A DNA stretch of 36,855 nt from an uncultured Eubacteriales bacterium (GTDB lineage Bacteria > Bacillota > Clostridia > Oscillospirales > Oscillospiraceae), in NCBI GenBank assembly GCA_905205195.1, contig CAJLCS010000012.1, positions 1 to 36,855 on the forward strand, given 5' to 3'. The position numbers and the translations under genes are program-made. This document shows, piece after piece, positions 13,877 to 22,357 of this stretch; within the stretch, counting starts at the first letter, position 1; each line of letters starts with the position of its first letter. Under the pieces are notes generated by a model. That model did no database searches. It was not told the origin of the DNA and saw only the letters and a list, made by a program, of their open reading frames with translations.

Positions 13877-16042
13877 TCAGTCCTGTGCGTCACTGGAAGC
13901 GGCCTTGCCGCTGCTGAAGAAGAGATAGCGGCCCGGGGGCAGAAGCCGGGTCTCGCCCTCGATGCACACCGCGGTTTCCACCGGCGTGTGGATTTCGTAG
14001 CGCAGCCCCTCCTGCTCGTAGTACCAGCCGGAGAAAATCCGGCCGTGGGCCGTGTCGATGGACGCCTCCAGCCAGCCCAGTCGTTTGTCCGGCTTGGGCG
14101 CGATGGTTACTTTGGCAAAGCCCGGTTCCGCCGGAGTAATGCCGGCGGCTTCCTCGTACACCCAGCCCATGACGGAGCCGTAGGCATAGTGGTTGAAGGA
14201 GTTCATGTCCTTGCTCCAGAAGCCGCCGTCCCGGGTGATGCCGTCCCAGTGCTCCCACACCGTGGTGGCGCCCTTGCCCACGGAGTACAGCCAGGAGGGA
14301 TACTCCCGCCGCAGCAGCAGATCGTAGGCCAGATCCCCGTAGCCGTTCCGGCTCAGGGCGTAAAGCAGATACGGCGTGCCCACAAAGCCCGTTTCCAGCG
14401 CCTTGCCGCAGGCCGTCACCTTGGCCGCCAGCTGCGCCGCCGTGGCCGCCGGGTCCGGCGTCAGGCCGAAGGTCAGGGCGAGAACCATCTCCGTCTGGGT
14501 CTCATAGGTGGGGAACGCCGCCCGGAAGGCCGTCACGATTTTCCCGTGCAGCGCCTGCCACGGCGCCGGATCCCGGCCCAGCACGGCGGAAATCTCCGCC
14601 AGCAGCGCCGCGTCGTAGGCGTAAAACGCCGAGGCGATGAAATCCTCCCGGCTGGAGCCTTTGTAGCTGCCCGCCGGCGCGTCCAGCCCCAGCCAGTCGC
14701 CGAACTGCTTGCAGCCCGTCCACAGATGCGGCGTGGTGCTGACCTTGCCGATGTAGCCGATGTAGCGGACCATGGTGTCGTACTGCTCCTCCAGCACCTG
14801 CCGGTCGCCGTAGGTCAGGTAAAGCTGCCAGGGGCAGATCAGGGCGGAGTCGGCCCAGGCCGCGCCGCTCCATTCCTCCCCCCAGGGGGAGGGAATCACA
14901 TGGGGAATGCCGCCGCTTTCGTACTGGTTGGCGGTCATGTCCCGGAGCCATTTTTTGAAGAACTTCCGCACGTCGAAGTTGTAGCTGCCGGTTTTGATGA
15001 ACACCTGGGCGTCGCCGGTCCAGCCCTGCCGCTCGTCCCGCTGGGGGCAGTCGGTGGGCACGTCCAGATAGTTGTCCCGCTGGCCCCAGATCACGTTTTC
15101 AAACAGCCGGTTCACCATGGGGTCGCCGCAGCGGATGTATCCCGTCCGGCGCAGGTCCGAGGACACCAGCACGGCGGTGAACTGCTCCGGCTCCGGCGTC
15201 CCGGGGAATGCGTCCAGCCGGATATAGCGGAAGCCGAAGAAGGTCAGCCGGGGCCGATAGGTCTGGACCCCGTCCCGGCAGACGTAGCGCAGCCGGGCCT
15301 TGGCGGAGCGGTAATTTTCATTGTAGAAGTTGCCGTCCCGGTCCAGCACCTCGCCGTGGGTGAATTCCACCACGTCGCCGGCCTTCGCCGCCACGGTAAA
15401 CTCCACAAAGCCCGTAACCTCCTGGCCGAAATCCACCACCGTCTCCCCCTTGGGGGTCCGGAAGATCCGCCGGGGGGCGATTTTTTCCTGCGGCAGGATC
15501 CGCTCGCCCTCCTGGGGGATCAGCACGTCCTTGGACTTGGGATACACCGCCACCGGCTGCAGCGGCGCGTCGGTGATCCGGGCGTCTACGATTTCGCCGT
15601 CGTAGATTTCGCTGAACCGCACCGGGCACTCCCGGACGCGCCAGCTTTCGTCGGTGACCAGCGTCTCGGTCCGGCCGTCCTCATAGGTCAGCGCCAGCTG
15701 GGCGATGATGCCCATGACCTTCCGGTCCGGCAGGTCGCCCATAAAGCCCCGGCTGCCGTACCAGCCCCGGCCCACCGTCACCGTCAGGGTGTTTTCCCCC
15801 TGACGCAGGCCGGTCAGCTCGTAGGTCTGGTACTGGTGGCGAGCGCCGTAGGCGGTAAAGCCCGGGGAAAGCACGTCGTCGCTGACGGCCTCGCCGTTGA
15901 GCCGGAGATCATAGGTGCCCATGGCCGTCACCGACAGCCGGGCACTGCGAAGGGGGGCAGTGATAGAAAAGCTGCGGACAAATTCCGGACACAGGTCGCC
16001 CATGTCCGCCTGAGGAACAATCCAGTTCGCCGTCCAATTCAT
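13877..16042 (-). CDS. Alpha-L-rhamnosidase, GH78
   Basis: 721 residues. It should release terminal alpha-L-rhamnose from pectic or flavonoid glycosides. Beta-sandwich domains precede an (alpha/alpha)6 barrel. The family catalytic region is complete: DCPQRDERQGWTGD (331-344) with general acid Glu337, and TTVWEHWDG with Glu597 as the base. No signal peptide, so cytosolic. It starts 15 bases after rhaD, with AAGGAG before the ATG, and is the last gene of the rhamnose operon. This ties released rhamnose directly to its catabolism. It is shorter than many GH78 enzymes (often 850-1100), lacking extra carbohydrate-binding modules. Confidence 0.94.
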   Translation of the reverse strand: MNWTANWIVPQADMGDLCPEFVRSFSITAPLRSARLSVTAMGTYDLRLNGEAVSDDVLSPGFTAYGARHQYQTYELTGLRQGENTLTVTVGRGWYGSRGFMGDLPDRKVMGIIAQLALTYEDGRTETLVTDESWRVRECPVRFSEIYDGEIVDARITDAPLQPVAVYPKSKDVLIPQEGERILPQEKIAPRRIFRTPKGETVVDFGQEVTGFVEFTVAAKAGDVVEFTHGEVLDRDGNFYNENYRSAKARLRYVCRDGVQTYRPRLTFFGFRYIRLDAFPGTPEPEQFTAVLVSSDLRRTGYIRCGDPMVNRLFENVIWGQRDNYLDVPTDCPQRDERQGWTGDAQVFIKTGSYNFDVRKFFKKWLRDMTANQYESGGIPHVIPSPWGEEWSGAAWADSALICPWQLYLTYGDRQVLEEQYDTMVRYIGYIGKVSTTPHLWTGCKQFGDWLGLDAPAGSYKGSSREDFIASAFYAYDAALLAEISAVLGRDPAPWQALHGKIVTAFRAAFPTYETQTEMVLALTFGLTPDPAATAAQLAAKVTACGKALETGFVGTPYLLYALSRNGYGDLAYDLLLRREYPSWLYSVGKGATTVWEHWDGITRDGGFWSKDMNSFNHYAYGSVMGWVYEEAAGITPAEPGFAKVTIAPKPDKRLGWLEASIDTAHGRIFSGWYYEQEGLRYEIHTPVETAVCIEGETRLLPPGRYLFFSSGKAASSDAQD

Positions 16043-16057
16043 CGGTATATTCTCCTT

Positions 16058-16873
16058 TTACAGATTCAGAAAATCCTTCCGGTAGGTCAGGCCGAAGCGA
16101 TCCGCCAGCTGGACCATTTCCGTGTCGTGGATGGTGTTGATCCGGGGCAGGTGGGCAGTGAGCATATACAGCTGGGCCGCCTTTTCCACCGTTTCAATCA
16201 GGCCGAAGGTCTCGTCCATGTCCTTGCCCGCGCCGTAGATGCCGTGCAGGCCCCAGATCACCAGCCGGTATTGCTTCATCTTCTCCGCGGTGGCCTCGCC
16301 GATGGCGTTGGTGCCGCAGAGCATCCAGGGCAGCACGCCGATGCCGTCGGGGAACACCACGATGCACTCACTGCACATCTCCCACAGGGAATGGGTGAAG
16401 GACTTGTCGTCCAGCGGGTGGACGAAGGTCATGGCCAGCGTGTTGGTGGGGTGGCAGTGCATGATGATCCGGTTTTCCGGGTTCACCGCCAGCCGGGCCA
16501 TGTGGCTCATGAGATGGGCGGGCAGCTCGGAGGTGAACCGGCCGCCGTCCCGGTAGCCCCACAGCAGCTCCGCCGTGGCGCCGTCCGCGCCGATGCGAAA
16601 CAGGCCCAGATTATTCTCCGGATCGTCCTGCACGTTCTTGAAATACTTGCCGGTGCCGGTGACCAGAAACAGCTTCCCGGCCAGGGGCTTGGCCTCAAAG
16701 CCGATGGGGATGGTGCGGATCACCCGGTTCAGGTCCAGGTACTGCCCCACCTCCGCCTCGTCCAGCAGCCAGCTGATGTTGCCGCCGTTGCGCTCGTCCC
16801 AGCCCTGCCGGTACATATTGGCGGTGGTTTTCTTCATTTCCTCAATAAACGGTGCCGTCAGAATATCTTTCAT
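16058..16873 (-). CDS. rhaD: L-rhamnulose-1-phosphate aldolase
   Basis: 271 residues (E. coli RhaD has 274). A class II zinc aldolase that splits rhamnulose-1-P into DHAP and L-lactaldehyde. Zinc ligands are His139 and His141 (MHCHPTN) and His210 (GLHGIYG); Glu116 (TSELPAH) corresponds to the catalytic Glu117. AAAGGAG precedes the ATG. Third step of the rhamnose pathway. Between it and rhaA lies a small GH43 remnant. A lactaldehyde reductase to finish the pathway is not in the window. Confidence 0.96.
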   Translation of the reverse strand: MKDILTAPFIEEMKKTTANMYRQGWDERNGGNISWLLDEAEVGQYLDLNRVIRTIPIGFEAKPLAGKLFLVTGTGKYFKNVQDDPENNLGLFRIGADGATAELLWGYRDGGRFTSELPAHLMSHMARLAVNPENRIIMHCHPTNTLAMTFVHPLDDKSFTHSLWEMCSECIVVFPDGIGVLPWMLCGTNAIGEATAEKMKQYRLVIWGLHGIYGAGKDMDETFGLIETVEKAAQLYMLTAHLPRINTIHDTEMVQLADRFGLTYRKDFLNL

Positions 16874-16890
16874 GATGATAACTCCTTTTG

Positions 16891-17016
16891 TTACAGCGTG
16901 GGGATGACCTCCAGATGGAGGCCGTCCGGGGTGTCGATTTTGTCACAGCAATAGTCCCCGCCGTCCCGATACACGAAGGGGTCGGCATGATAGCCGCCGA
17001 TGACCGGATTTTTCAT
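16891..17016 (-). pseudogene. GH43 N-terminus joined to a short tail: deletion remnant
   Basis: A 41-codon frame begins M-K-N-P-V-I-G-G-Y-H-A-D-P-F-V-Y-R-D-G-G-D-Y-C. NPVI-x-G-(Y/F)-HADP is the opening of GH43 beta-xylosidase/arabinofuranosidase proteins, including the catalytic-base Asp of HADP. After 23 residues the similarity stops, and a short tail (KIDTPDGLHLEVIPTL) leads to a TAA. I infer an internal deletion in frame that removed almost the entire enzyme. The upstream GGGGAT is a poor ribosome site. It sits four bases after the rhaA stop and 17 before rhaD, so it is transcribed but is unlikely to yield an enzyme. A small functional peptide cannot be excluded. Confidence 0.65.
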
Positions 17017-17020
17017 GGGT

Positions 17021-18274
17021 TTATCCCCGCTTGGACAGCACGTCCCGCTCGTAGCGCTCGATTTCCGGGAACCAGTCGCCGTCCACGGGCTTGCCGCAGG
17101 CGACGCAGTAGGCGTCCCACACGTCGCCGAAGGGCATGGTTTTCAGCTGCTCCTGCTCCACCATGAGCTTGGTGAAATTGCCCTCGTCCTGCAAGCGGGT
17201 CAGCTCCGTGTTGGGTTGAAGCAGAGCGTAGAGCAGGCACTTCTGCACGTTGCGGAAGCCCGTCACCCAGGCGGAAATCCGGTTGATGGAAGCGTCGAAG
17301 TAGTCCAGCGCCAGAAACACCCGGTCCAGCGCGTTGCAGCGGACGACTTCCCGGCAGATTTCCTTGGTTTCATCGTCAAACAGCACCACATGGTCGCTGT
17401 CCCAGCGGACGCCTCGGGTAATGTGCAGGGCCATGTGCTTGTCGAAGGTCAGCACGGAGGAAATCTTGTCGGACACCACCTCCGTGGGGTGATAGTGGCC
17501 GTTGTCCATCAGGCAGATGCAGTCATCCCGGGAGTCGGCGTACTTCATGCACCACTCGGCGGAGCCGACGGTGTAGCTCTCCACGCCGATGCCGAAGACC
17601 TTGGACTCGGCGCAGGGGAAAACCTTGGTTTTGTCGAACGGCTCGGAGAGAATCTCGTCGAAGGACTGACGGTAGCGCATCCGGGGGCCGATCCGGTCGG
17701 CGGGGATGTCCTTGTAGCCGTCGCCGGCCCAGATGTTCATGACGCAGGGCTGGCCCAGCTCGTCGGCCAGATACTGGGAGATGCGGATGCAGGCCTTGCC
17801 GTGCTCCACCCAGAATTTCCGGGTTTTTTCGTTGGGAGAGGACAGCGTCAGCGGGTCGCACATGGGATGGGAGAAGAAGGTGGGGTTAAAGTCGCAGCCC
17901 ATGCCCCGCTCCTTGCAGAACTCCACCCAGCGCTTGAAATGCTTGGGGCCGATCTTGTCCCGGTCCACCCAGCCGCCGTTTTCCTCGTCGAAAATGGCGT
18001 AGCTGGCGTGCAGATTCATCTTCACCTGGCCGGGCACCAGCCGGATCACCTCGTCAATGTCCGCCATCAGCTCCTCCGGCGTGGTGGCCTTGCCGGGGTA
18101 GTTGCCGGTGGTCTGGATGCCGCCGGTGAGGGTCTTTTCCTTCTGGTCGAAGCCCCCCACGTCGTCGCCCTGCCAGCAATGCAGGGCCACGGGCACGGTT
18201 TTCAGCCGGGCAATGGCGGCGTCGGTGTCAATGCCCAGGCGGGCGTACTTTTCCTTTGCTTCCTGATAACTCAT
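17021..18274 (-). CDS. rhaA: L-rhamnose isomerase
   Basis: 417 residues, the family length. It converts L-rhamnose to L-rhamnulose using Mn/Zn. LHCWQGDDVGGF, the NLHASYAI strand, NIWAGDGYKDIPADR and CLMDNGHYHPTE carry the metal and substrate ligands typical of RhaA. The ATG overlaps the rhaB stop (ATGA), so the two are translationally coupled. Followed by the GH43 remnant and rhaD. Confidence 0.97.
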   Translation of the reverse strand: MSYQEAKEKYARLGIDTDAAIARLKTVPVALHCWQGDDVGGFDQKEKTLTGGIQTTGNYPGKATTPEELMADIDEVIRLVPGQVKMNLHASYAIFDEENGGWVDRDKIGPKHFKRWVEFCKERGMGCDFNPTFFSHPMCDPLTLSSPNEKTRKFWVEHGKACIRISQYLADELGQPCVMNIWAGDGYKDIPADRIGPRMRYRQSFDEILSEPFDKTKVFPCAESKVFGIGVESYTVGSAEWCMKYADSRDDCICLMDNGHYHPTEVVSDKISSVLTFDKHMALHITRGVRWDSDHVVLFDDETKEICREVVRCNALDRVFLALDYFDASINRISAWVTGFRNVQKCLLYALLQPNTELTRLQDEGNFTKLMVEQEQLKTMPFGDVWDAYCVACGKPVDGDWFPEIERYERDVLSKRG

Positions 18275-19716
18275 TGGGATACCTCCTTGATGTCAAAGCT
18301 GCGGCGGACCAGATCCCGGGCCGTCTGCAAATTTTCCGTTTCGCCTCCGGCAATCAGCTGCACGATGAGATTGCCGATGGCCGTTCCCTCCACCGGTCCG
18401 GCGAATACCGTCAGTCCCGTGGCCTTTGCGGTGCGCCGGTTCAGATAGCCGTCCTGGCAGCCGCCGCCCACAATGTTGATGCTGGTGTAGGTCTTGCCGG
18501 TAAGGGCGGACAGGCCCTCGATGGCCTGGCGGTAGCAGTCGGTCAGGCTGGTATAGATGCACTGCATGATCTGCCCCACCGTTTCCGGCACCGGCTGGCC
18601 CGTCCGGGCACATTCGTCCCGGATGGCGCCGATCATACTCTCCGGCGCCATGAAGCAGGGCCGGTTCACGTCCACCCGGGCGGTGAAGCCCTCGGCCTGC
18701 TCCGCCTCGGCAATCAGGTCCGGGAAGCTCCAGGTCTTTCCCGTCCCCGTCCGGGCGGATTTGCCCTGCACATAGGACACGCCGTTCAGCTCCCGGCGGA
18801 CGGACTGAATCATCCACAGGCCCATGATGTTTTTCAGATACCGGTAGCGGTACCATGCGCCGCCCTCGTTGGTGAAGTTGGCCAGGCGGCTTTCTTCGCT
18901 GGTGACGGGCGCTTCGTTTTCCACGCCCAGCAGACTCCAGGTGCCGGAGGACAGGTACACCGCCCGGTCGTCCCGGGCAGGCACCGCCAGAAAGGCGGAG
19001 CCGGTGTCGTGGGTGGCCGGCAGCATGACCCGGCAGTCAAAGCCCACGGCGTCCCGGATCTCCGGCAGCAGGCCGCCCAGCACCGTGCCGGGCATGGCCA
19101 GCGGCCGGAACAGCGCCTCCGGCAGCCCCAGCGCCGCCAGAAGGTCCCGGTCCCAGGTCTTTTCCGCAGCATTGACCAGTCCGGTGGTGGTGGCGTTGGT
19201 ATATTCGTTGCATTTCACGCCGGTCAGGCGGAAATGCAGGTAATCCGGGATCATCAGCAGCCACTTGGCCGCCGCCAGCTGCTCCGGATGCTCCCGCTGC
19301 AGCGCCGCCAGCTGGTAGATCGTATTGAAGGATGTTTTCTGGATGCCGGTCCGGGCATACAACTCCTCCGGCGGCACCGCCGCCTCTACCACGGCGTCCA
19401 TGCCTTCCGTGCGGCCGTCCCGGTAGGCCACCGGGTCGCCGATCATCCGGTCCTCGCCGTCCAGCAGCACGAAATCCACGCCCCAGGTGTCGATGCCCAC
19501 CGTGGTGGGAATTTTCCCGGCAGCGGCGCAGGCCTTCAGGCCCGCCAGCACCCCGGCCCAGAGGCCGTCCAGATCCCAGCAGTCGTGGCCGTTTTTCCGG
19601 ATCTGCCGGTTGTCGAACCGATAAACCTCCTCCAGAATCAGCCGTCCGCCCTCCACATGGCCCAGAATGTGCCGCCCGGAGGACGCGCCGATGTCGATGG
19701 CAAGATAATATGTCAA
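18271..19716 (-). CDS. rhaB: L-rhamnulokinase, TTG start
   Basis: 481 residues from TTG at 19714-19716; B. subtilis RhaB is near 485. FGGY-family kinase that phosphorylates rhamnulose at C1. The N-terminal phosphate loop DIGASSGR is at residues 7-14; GIDTWGVDF and a second ATP-binding motif NIVGGGCQDGYLN (late C-terminal domain) are present. The frame is open a further 34 codons upstream, but AAGGAGG lies nine bases before the TTG and the family N-terminus is M-T-Y-Y-L-A-I-D-I-G, so TTG is chosen. First gene of rhaB-rhaA-rhaD-GH78. Its ribosome site touches one arm of an inverted repeat (19727-19779), and the TTG start should keep translation modest. Confidence 0.95.
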   Translation of the reverse strand: MTYYLAIDIGASSGRHILGHVEGGRLILEEVYRFDNRQIRKNGHDCWDLDGLWAGVLAGLKACAAAGKIPTTVGIDTWGVDFVLLDGEDRMIGDPVAYRDGRTEGMDAVVEAAVPPEELYARTGIQKTSFNTIYQLAALQREHPEQLAAAKWLLMIPDYLHFRLTGVKCNEYTNATTTGLVNAAEKTWDRDLLAALGLPEALFRPLAMPGTVLGGLLPEIRDAVGFDCRVMLPATHDTGSAFLAVPARDDRAVYLSSGTWSLLGVENEAPVTSEESRLANFTNEGGAWYRYRYLKNIMGLWMIQSVRRELNGVSYVQGKSARTGTGKTWSFPDLIAEAEQAEGFTARVDVNRPCFMAPESMIGAIRDECARTGQPVPETVGQIMQCIYTSLTDCYRQAIEGLSALTGKTYTSINIVGGGCQDGYLNRRTAKATGLTVFAGPVEGTAIGNLIVQLIAGGETENLQTARDLVRRSFDIKEVSQ

Positions 19717-19726
19717 AAAAGCCCCT

Positions 19727-19779
19727 CCTTTTTCCTTGGGTTTTGGTAATCTTATCCTACCACAGCCAAAGGAAAAAGG
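19727..19779 (-). promoter_or_regulatory. Inverted repeat reaching the rhaB ribosome site
   Basis: In the minus-strand message, CCUUUUUCCUUUGG (19766-19779) can pair with CCAAGGAAAAAGG (19727-19739) with a single bulge. The downstream arm contains the first bases of AAGGAGG. It lies eight bases past the stop of the AraC gene, so it could end or attenuate that message, hide the rhaB ribosome site, or be an operator. The 26-base loop contains only weak -10-like sequences. Confidence 0.5.
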
Positions 19780-19786
19780 AAAGGAC

Positions 19787-20758
19787 TTAATTTTGCGAAA
19801 AAGTGTCCTCTCTTGCAACCCGGTAGCTCCGGGGCGAGCAGCCGTAGGCCTGCCGGAACAGCCGGTGAAAATAGCTGACGTTCTCGTAGCCCACGGCCAC
19901 GGAAATATCCTCCACCTTCCGGTTGGTGGTCCGCAGCAGGTAGGCCGCCTGGGTCAGGCGGCGCCTCTGGACCAGTTGGGTGTAGGTCTGGCCGGTTTTC
20001 CGGTGAATCTCCCGGGACAGCGCCGCCGCATCGCAGTGCAGGTCCGCCGCCGCCCGGGTCAGCGACGCGTTTTCGTAATGCTCCTCCACATACCGCAGAA
20101 GCCGGAGGATCCGGGCCTCCCGGTCCTCCCATGCCAGTTTGTCCGCATGGCCCAGCAGCTGGAGCAGCAGCAGATTCATGGTGCTCTGGGTGACGGTGCG
20201 GCGGTTGGGCGTCTCCCGCATCAGGGCAAAAAGCAGATTCTCCACCAGATTCTGAATGGGCTTGTCCCCCGCCACCCGGAAGTACAGGTAGCCCGGCCCG
20301 GTGCCGGTGCCGGAAAGGCAGTCCAGCAGGAAGGTCCGCAGGGGGGTGGTTTCCTCGCCCACCGCCCCCAGCGCGCCGGAAAAGAAGGCGGGCAGCACGA
20401 TGAAATTCACCGCCACGTCCTCCCGGTCGGCCCGAAACACCTCGTGGACCGCCCGCTGCCCCAGAAACAGCAGCTCCCCCTGCTCCAGCCGGATCTCCCG
20501 GCCGTTGACCAGATGGGTGGTGGCGCCGCTGCACATATACACCACCTCCACATAGTCGTGGGTGTGGGCGGGGAAGTGGATGAACCGGGTGTGGGTCCGC
20601 AGGGTGATGAGCTTGCCTTCCTCCAGCAGCTTGCCGTTGTGGATCACGTCCCGGGTGCCGTCCATGTAAAGCCCCCGGTCGATGGTGGTGCGGCCGTCCA
20701 GAATGGCCTGTTCCTCCGCCGTCACGGCCTGAAGCTGGGCAAGAAGCGTCTGGTCCAT
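19787..20758 (-). CDS. AraC-family regulator of the rhamnose locus
   Basis: 323 residues. An N-terminal cupin sensor contains the HFPAHTHDYVEVVYMCSG pattern (about 61-78), as in sugar-sensing RhaR/RhaS-type proteins. The C-terminal AraC domain ends with VEDISVAVGYENVSYFHRLFRQAYGCSPRSYR. It lies directly upstream of rhaB on the same strand (70 bases) and two bases after the MBL gene, so it is probably an activator responding to L-rhamnose; ligand and targets are inferred from position. GGAAGTGG is a weak ribosome site, and translation may depend on coupling to the MBL gene. Confidence 0.88.
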   Translation of the reverse strand: MDQTLLAQLQAVTAEEQAILDGRTTIDRGLYMDGTRDVIHNGKLLEEGKLITLRTHTRFIHFPAHTHDYVEVVYMCSGATTHLVNGREIRLEQGELLFLGQRAVHEVFRADREDVAVNFIVLPAFFSGALGAVGEETTPLRTFLLDCLSGTGTGPGYLYFRVAGDKPIQNLVENLLFALMRETPNRRTVTQSTMNLLLLQLLGHADKLAWEDREARILRLLRYVEEHYENASLTRAAADLHCDAAALSREIHRKTGQTYTQLVQRRRLTQAAYLLRTTNRKVEDISVAVGYENVSYFHRLFRQAYGCSPRSYRVAREDTFSQN

Positions 20759-20760
20759 GG

Positions 20761-21522
20761 TTAAATTTCCACTTCCAGCCCGTCCCGGGCCACCAGGAAC
20801 CGGTCCGCCGCCGCCTGCTCCACCAGCTCGTCGTGGGGCTTGTGGAGCGTCCGGGCGATGTGGCTGAGCCAGATCTGCCCGTCCGGCGCCACCACGCCCT
20901 GACTGCGGAAGGATGCCGCCAGCAGCCGGAGCATGGGCAGGGAATTATGCTCCGCCACCCGGAAATCCCCGGCGTAGTCGCCCACGGTGGCATCGAGAAT
21001 CATCATGTCGAACCGGCGGCCCCGGATGGCGTAGAAGGTGTCGTAGAGAATCCACGCCCCGTCGCAGCCGTAAAACAGCCGCTTGCCGTCGTATTCCAGG
21101 TCGTAGTGGAGGGGGAAGCTGGTGTGGTTGGCCTCCAGCGCCGTCACCGTCAGGCCGCCGGTCTCCACGGTCTGGCCGATTTGCAGCGGGCAGAGCCGGG
21201 CGCCGGGAATCTCCTCCACCGGTGCGTCCTCCCGGCACCAGATCCGCAGGGGCTGCCGGGTTTCGGCGGCCAGACGGCGGATATTGTCCCAGTCGCAGTG
21301 GTCGCTGTGCAGGTGGGTGAGAAACAGGTCCGTCACGGCGGCGGCGTCCAGCCCCTGAATCCCCATGGAATCCAGCACATGGGGGCCGCAGTCGATGAGA
21401 AACCGCCCCTCGATCAGGACGGAGGAACTGCGCCGGGCGTTATCGTCCAGCCGGTCCCGCAGCTCGGTTTCCAGCAGCGGGGAAAAATCCGCCGCACCGG
21501 TGCCGAGAAAACGAAGATGCAT
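20761..21522 (-). CDS. MBL-fold metallohydrolase
   Basis: 253 residues. The metal motif is THLHSDHCD (His70, His72, Asp74, His75); further ligands are likely in ANHTSFPLH, the DATVGD strand and the SHIART stretch near the C-terminus. The arrangement resembles the PhnP/lipoyltransferase-like phosphodiesterase branch of the superfamily. Substrate unknown. AAAGGAG precedes the ATG. It is first gene of a unit with the rhamnose regulator, which is unusual for a sugar locus. It could cleave a sugar cyclic phosphate or another metabolite linked to this pathway, but that is speculation. Confidence 0.85.
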   Translation of the reverse strand: MHLRFLGTGAADFSPLLETELRDRLDDNARRSSSVLIEGRFLIDCGPHVLDSMGIQGLDAAAVTDLFLTHLHSDHCDWDNIRRLAAETRQPLRIWCREDAPVEEIPGARLCPLQIGQTVETGGLTVTALEANHTSFPLHYDLEYDGKRLFYGCDGAWILYDTFYAIRGRRFDMMILDATVGDYAGDFRVAEHNSLPMLRLLAASFRSQGVVAPDGQIWLSHIARTLHKPHDELVEQAAADRFLVARDGLEVEI

Positions 21523-21558
21523 GGCAATCGCTCCTTTTGTTCATTCTTTCCTACGATT

Positions 21559-21587
21559 ACAGTACCACGGCCCGGGACAAATGTCAA
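21559..21587 (-). promoter_or_regulatory. Promoter of the MBL-AraC unit
   Basis: Minus strand TTGACA (21582-21587), 17 bases, TACTGT (21559-21564), with a TGG extended -10. About 37 bases before the ATG. Confidence 0.75.
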
Positions 21588-21629
21588 TGTTGAAAAATTG
21601 CGGGTGGATTTTCCCGAAACCCTCTAGCG

Positions 21630-21653
21630 AAATTGCACAATTTGTGGTACACT
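21630..21653 (+). promoter_or_regulatory. Promoter with overlapping palindrome for the plus-strand esterase/glycosidase arm
   Basis: TGG-TACACT (-10 at 21648-21653) is an extended -10 without a good -35. AAATTG-CA-CAATTT (21630-21643) is an inverted repeat in the place of the -35 to -10 spacer. The layout suggests regulator dependence. It is divergent from the MBL-AraC promoter, so one intergenic region could control both arms. Confidence 0.55.
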
Positions 21654-21688
21654 GTGGCCATCCAACAAAGAATCGGAGGTTCCATACC

Positions 21689-22345
21689 ATGGAATTAAAA
21701 GGGAAAAAGATCGCCTTTCTGGGCGACAGCATTACGGAGGGCTGCGGCACCACCGGGGAAGACGCCACCTTCTGGCGCATTCTGGGCCGGGAAACCGGCG
21801 CGGAGGTCTTTGGCTACGGCATCGGCGGCACCCGCATCGCCCCCCAGCACACGCCGTCGGAATCGGCGGTCTGGGATCAGGACTTTCTCTCCCGGGTGGA
21901 CACCATGATTCCCGACGCGGACATCGTGGTGGTCTTCGGCGGCACCAACGACTTCGGCCACGGCGACGCCCCCTTCGGTACGCTGGCCGACCGGGAGCCG
22001 ACCACCTTCTGCGGCGCCATGCACACCCTGTGCCGCAAGCTGCTGGAGCGGTACCCCGCCGCCCAGATCGTCATCATGACCCCCACCCACCGGCTCAGCG
22101 AGCAGGACCGGGACGTCAATGAGCGGGGCATCCGCCGCTGCGGCGCCCTGATCGACTATGTCCGGGCCATCCGGGAAACGGCAGAGTACTATTCCATCCC
22201 CGTGCTGGACCTGTACCGGGTCAGCGGCATTCAGCCCGCGGTGGAGGAAATGAAGGTGCGCTATATGCCCGACGGCCTGCACCCCAACGACGCGGGCCAC
22301 GTCAAAATCGCTGAGAAGCTCATGGGCTTCCTGAAAAGTCTGTAA
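21689..22345 (+). CDS. SGNH/GDSL-type carbohydrate esterase
   Basis: 218 residues from the ATG at 21689, which has CGGAGGT eight bases upstream; the longer open frame has no site. SGNH blocks are GDSIT with nucleophile Ser14, GGTNDFG with Asn87 (block III), and DGLHPN with Asp195 and His198 (block V). No signal peptide, so cytosolic. In this locus it most likely removes acetyl groups from imported rhamno-oligosaccharides (compare rhamnogalacturonan acetylesterases, the same superfamily). First gene of the plus-strand arm, 12 bases before the second esterase. Confidence 0.87.
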   Translation: MELKGKKIAFLGDSITEGCGTTGEDATFWRILGRETGAEVFGYGIGGTRIAPQHTPSESAVWDQDFLSRVDTMIPDADIVVVFGGTNDFGHGDAPFGTLADREPTTFCGAMHTLCRKLLERYPAAQIVIMTPTHRLSEQDRDVNERGIRRCGALIDYVRAIRETAEYYSIPVLDLYRVSGIQPAVEEMKVRYMPDGLHPNDAGHVKIAEKLMGFLKSL

Positions 22346-22357
22346 GGAGGAATCATT

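Noticed and set aside
13700..16954. Very long plus-strand open frame (over 1,000 codons) opposite GH78 and rhaD
   Set aside because: It is the mirror of GC-rich genes; its protein is rich in His, Gly, Val, Gln and Ala without a family motif, and the minus-strand genes have complete active sites.
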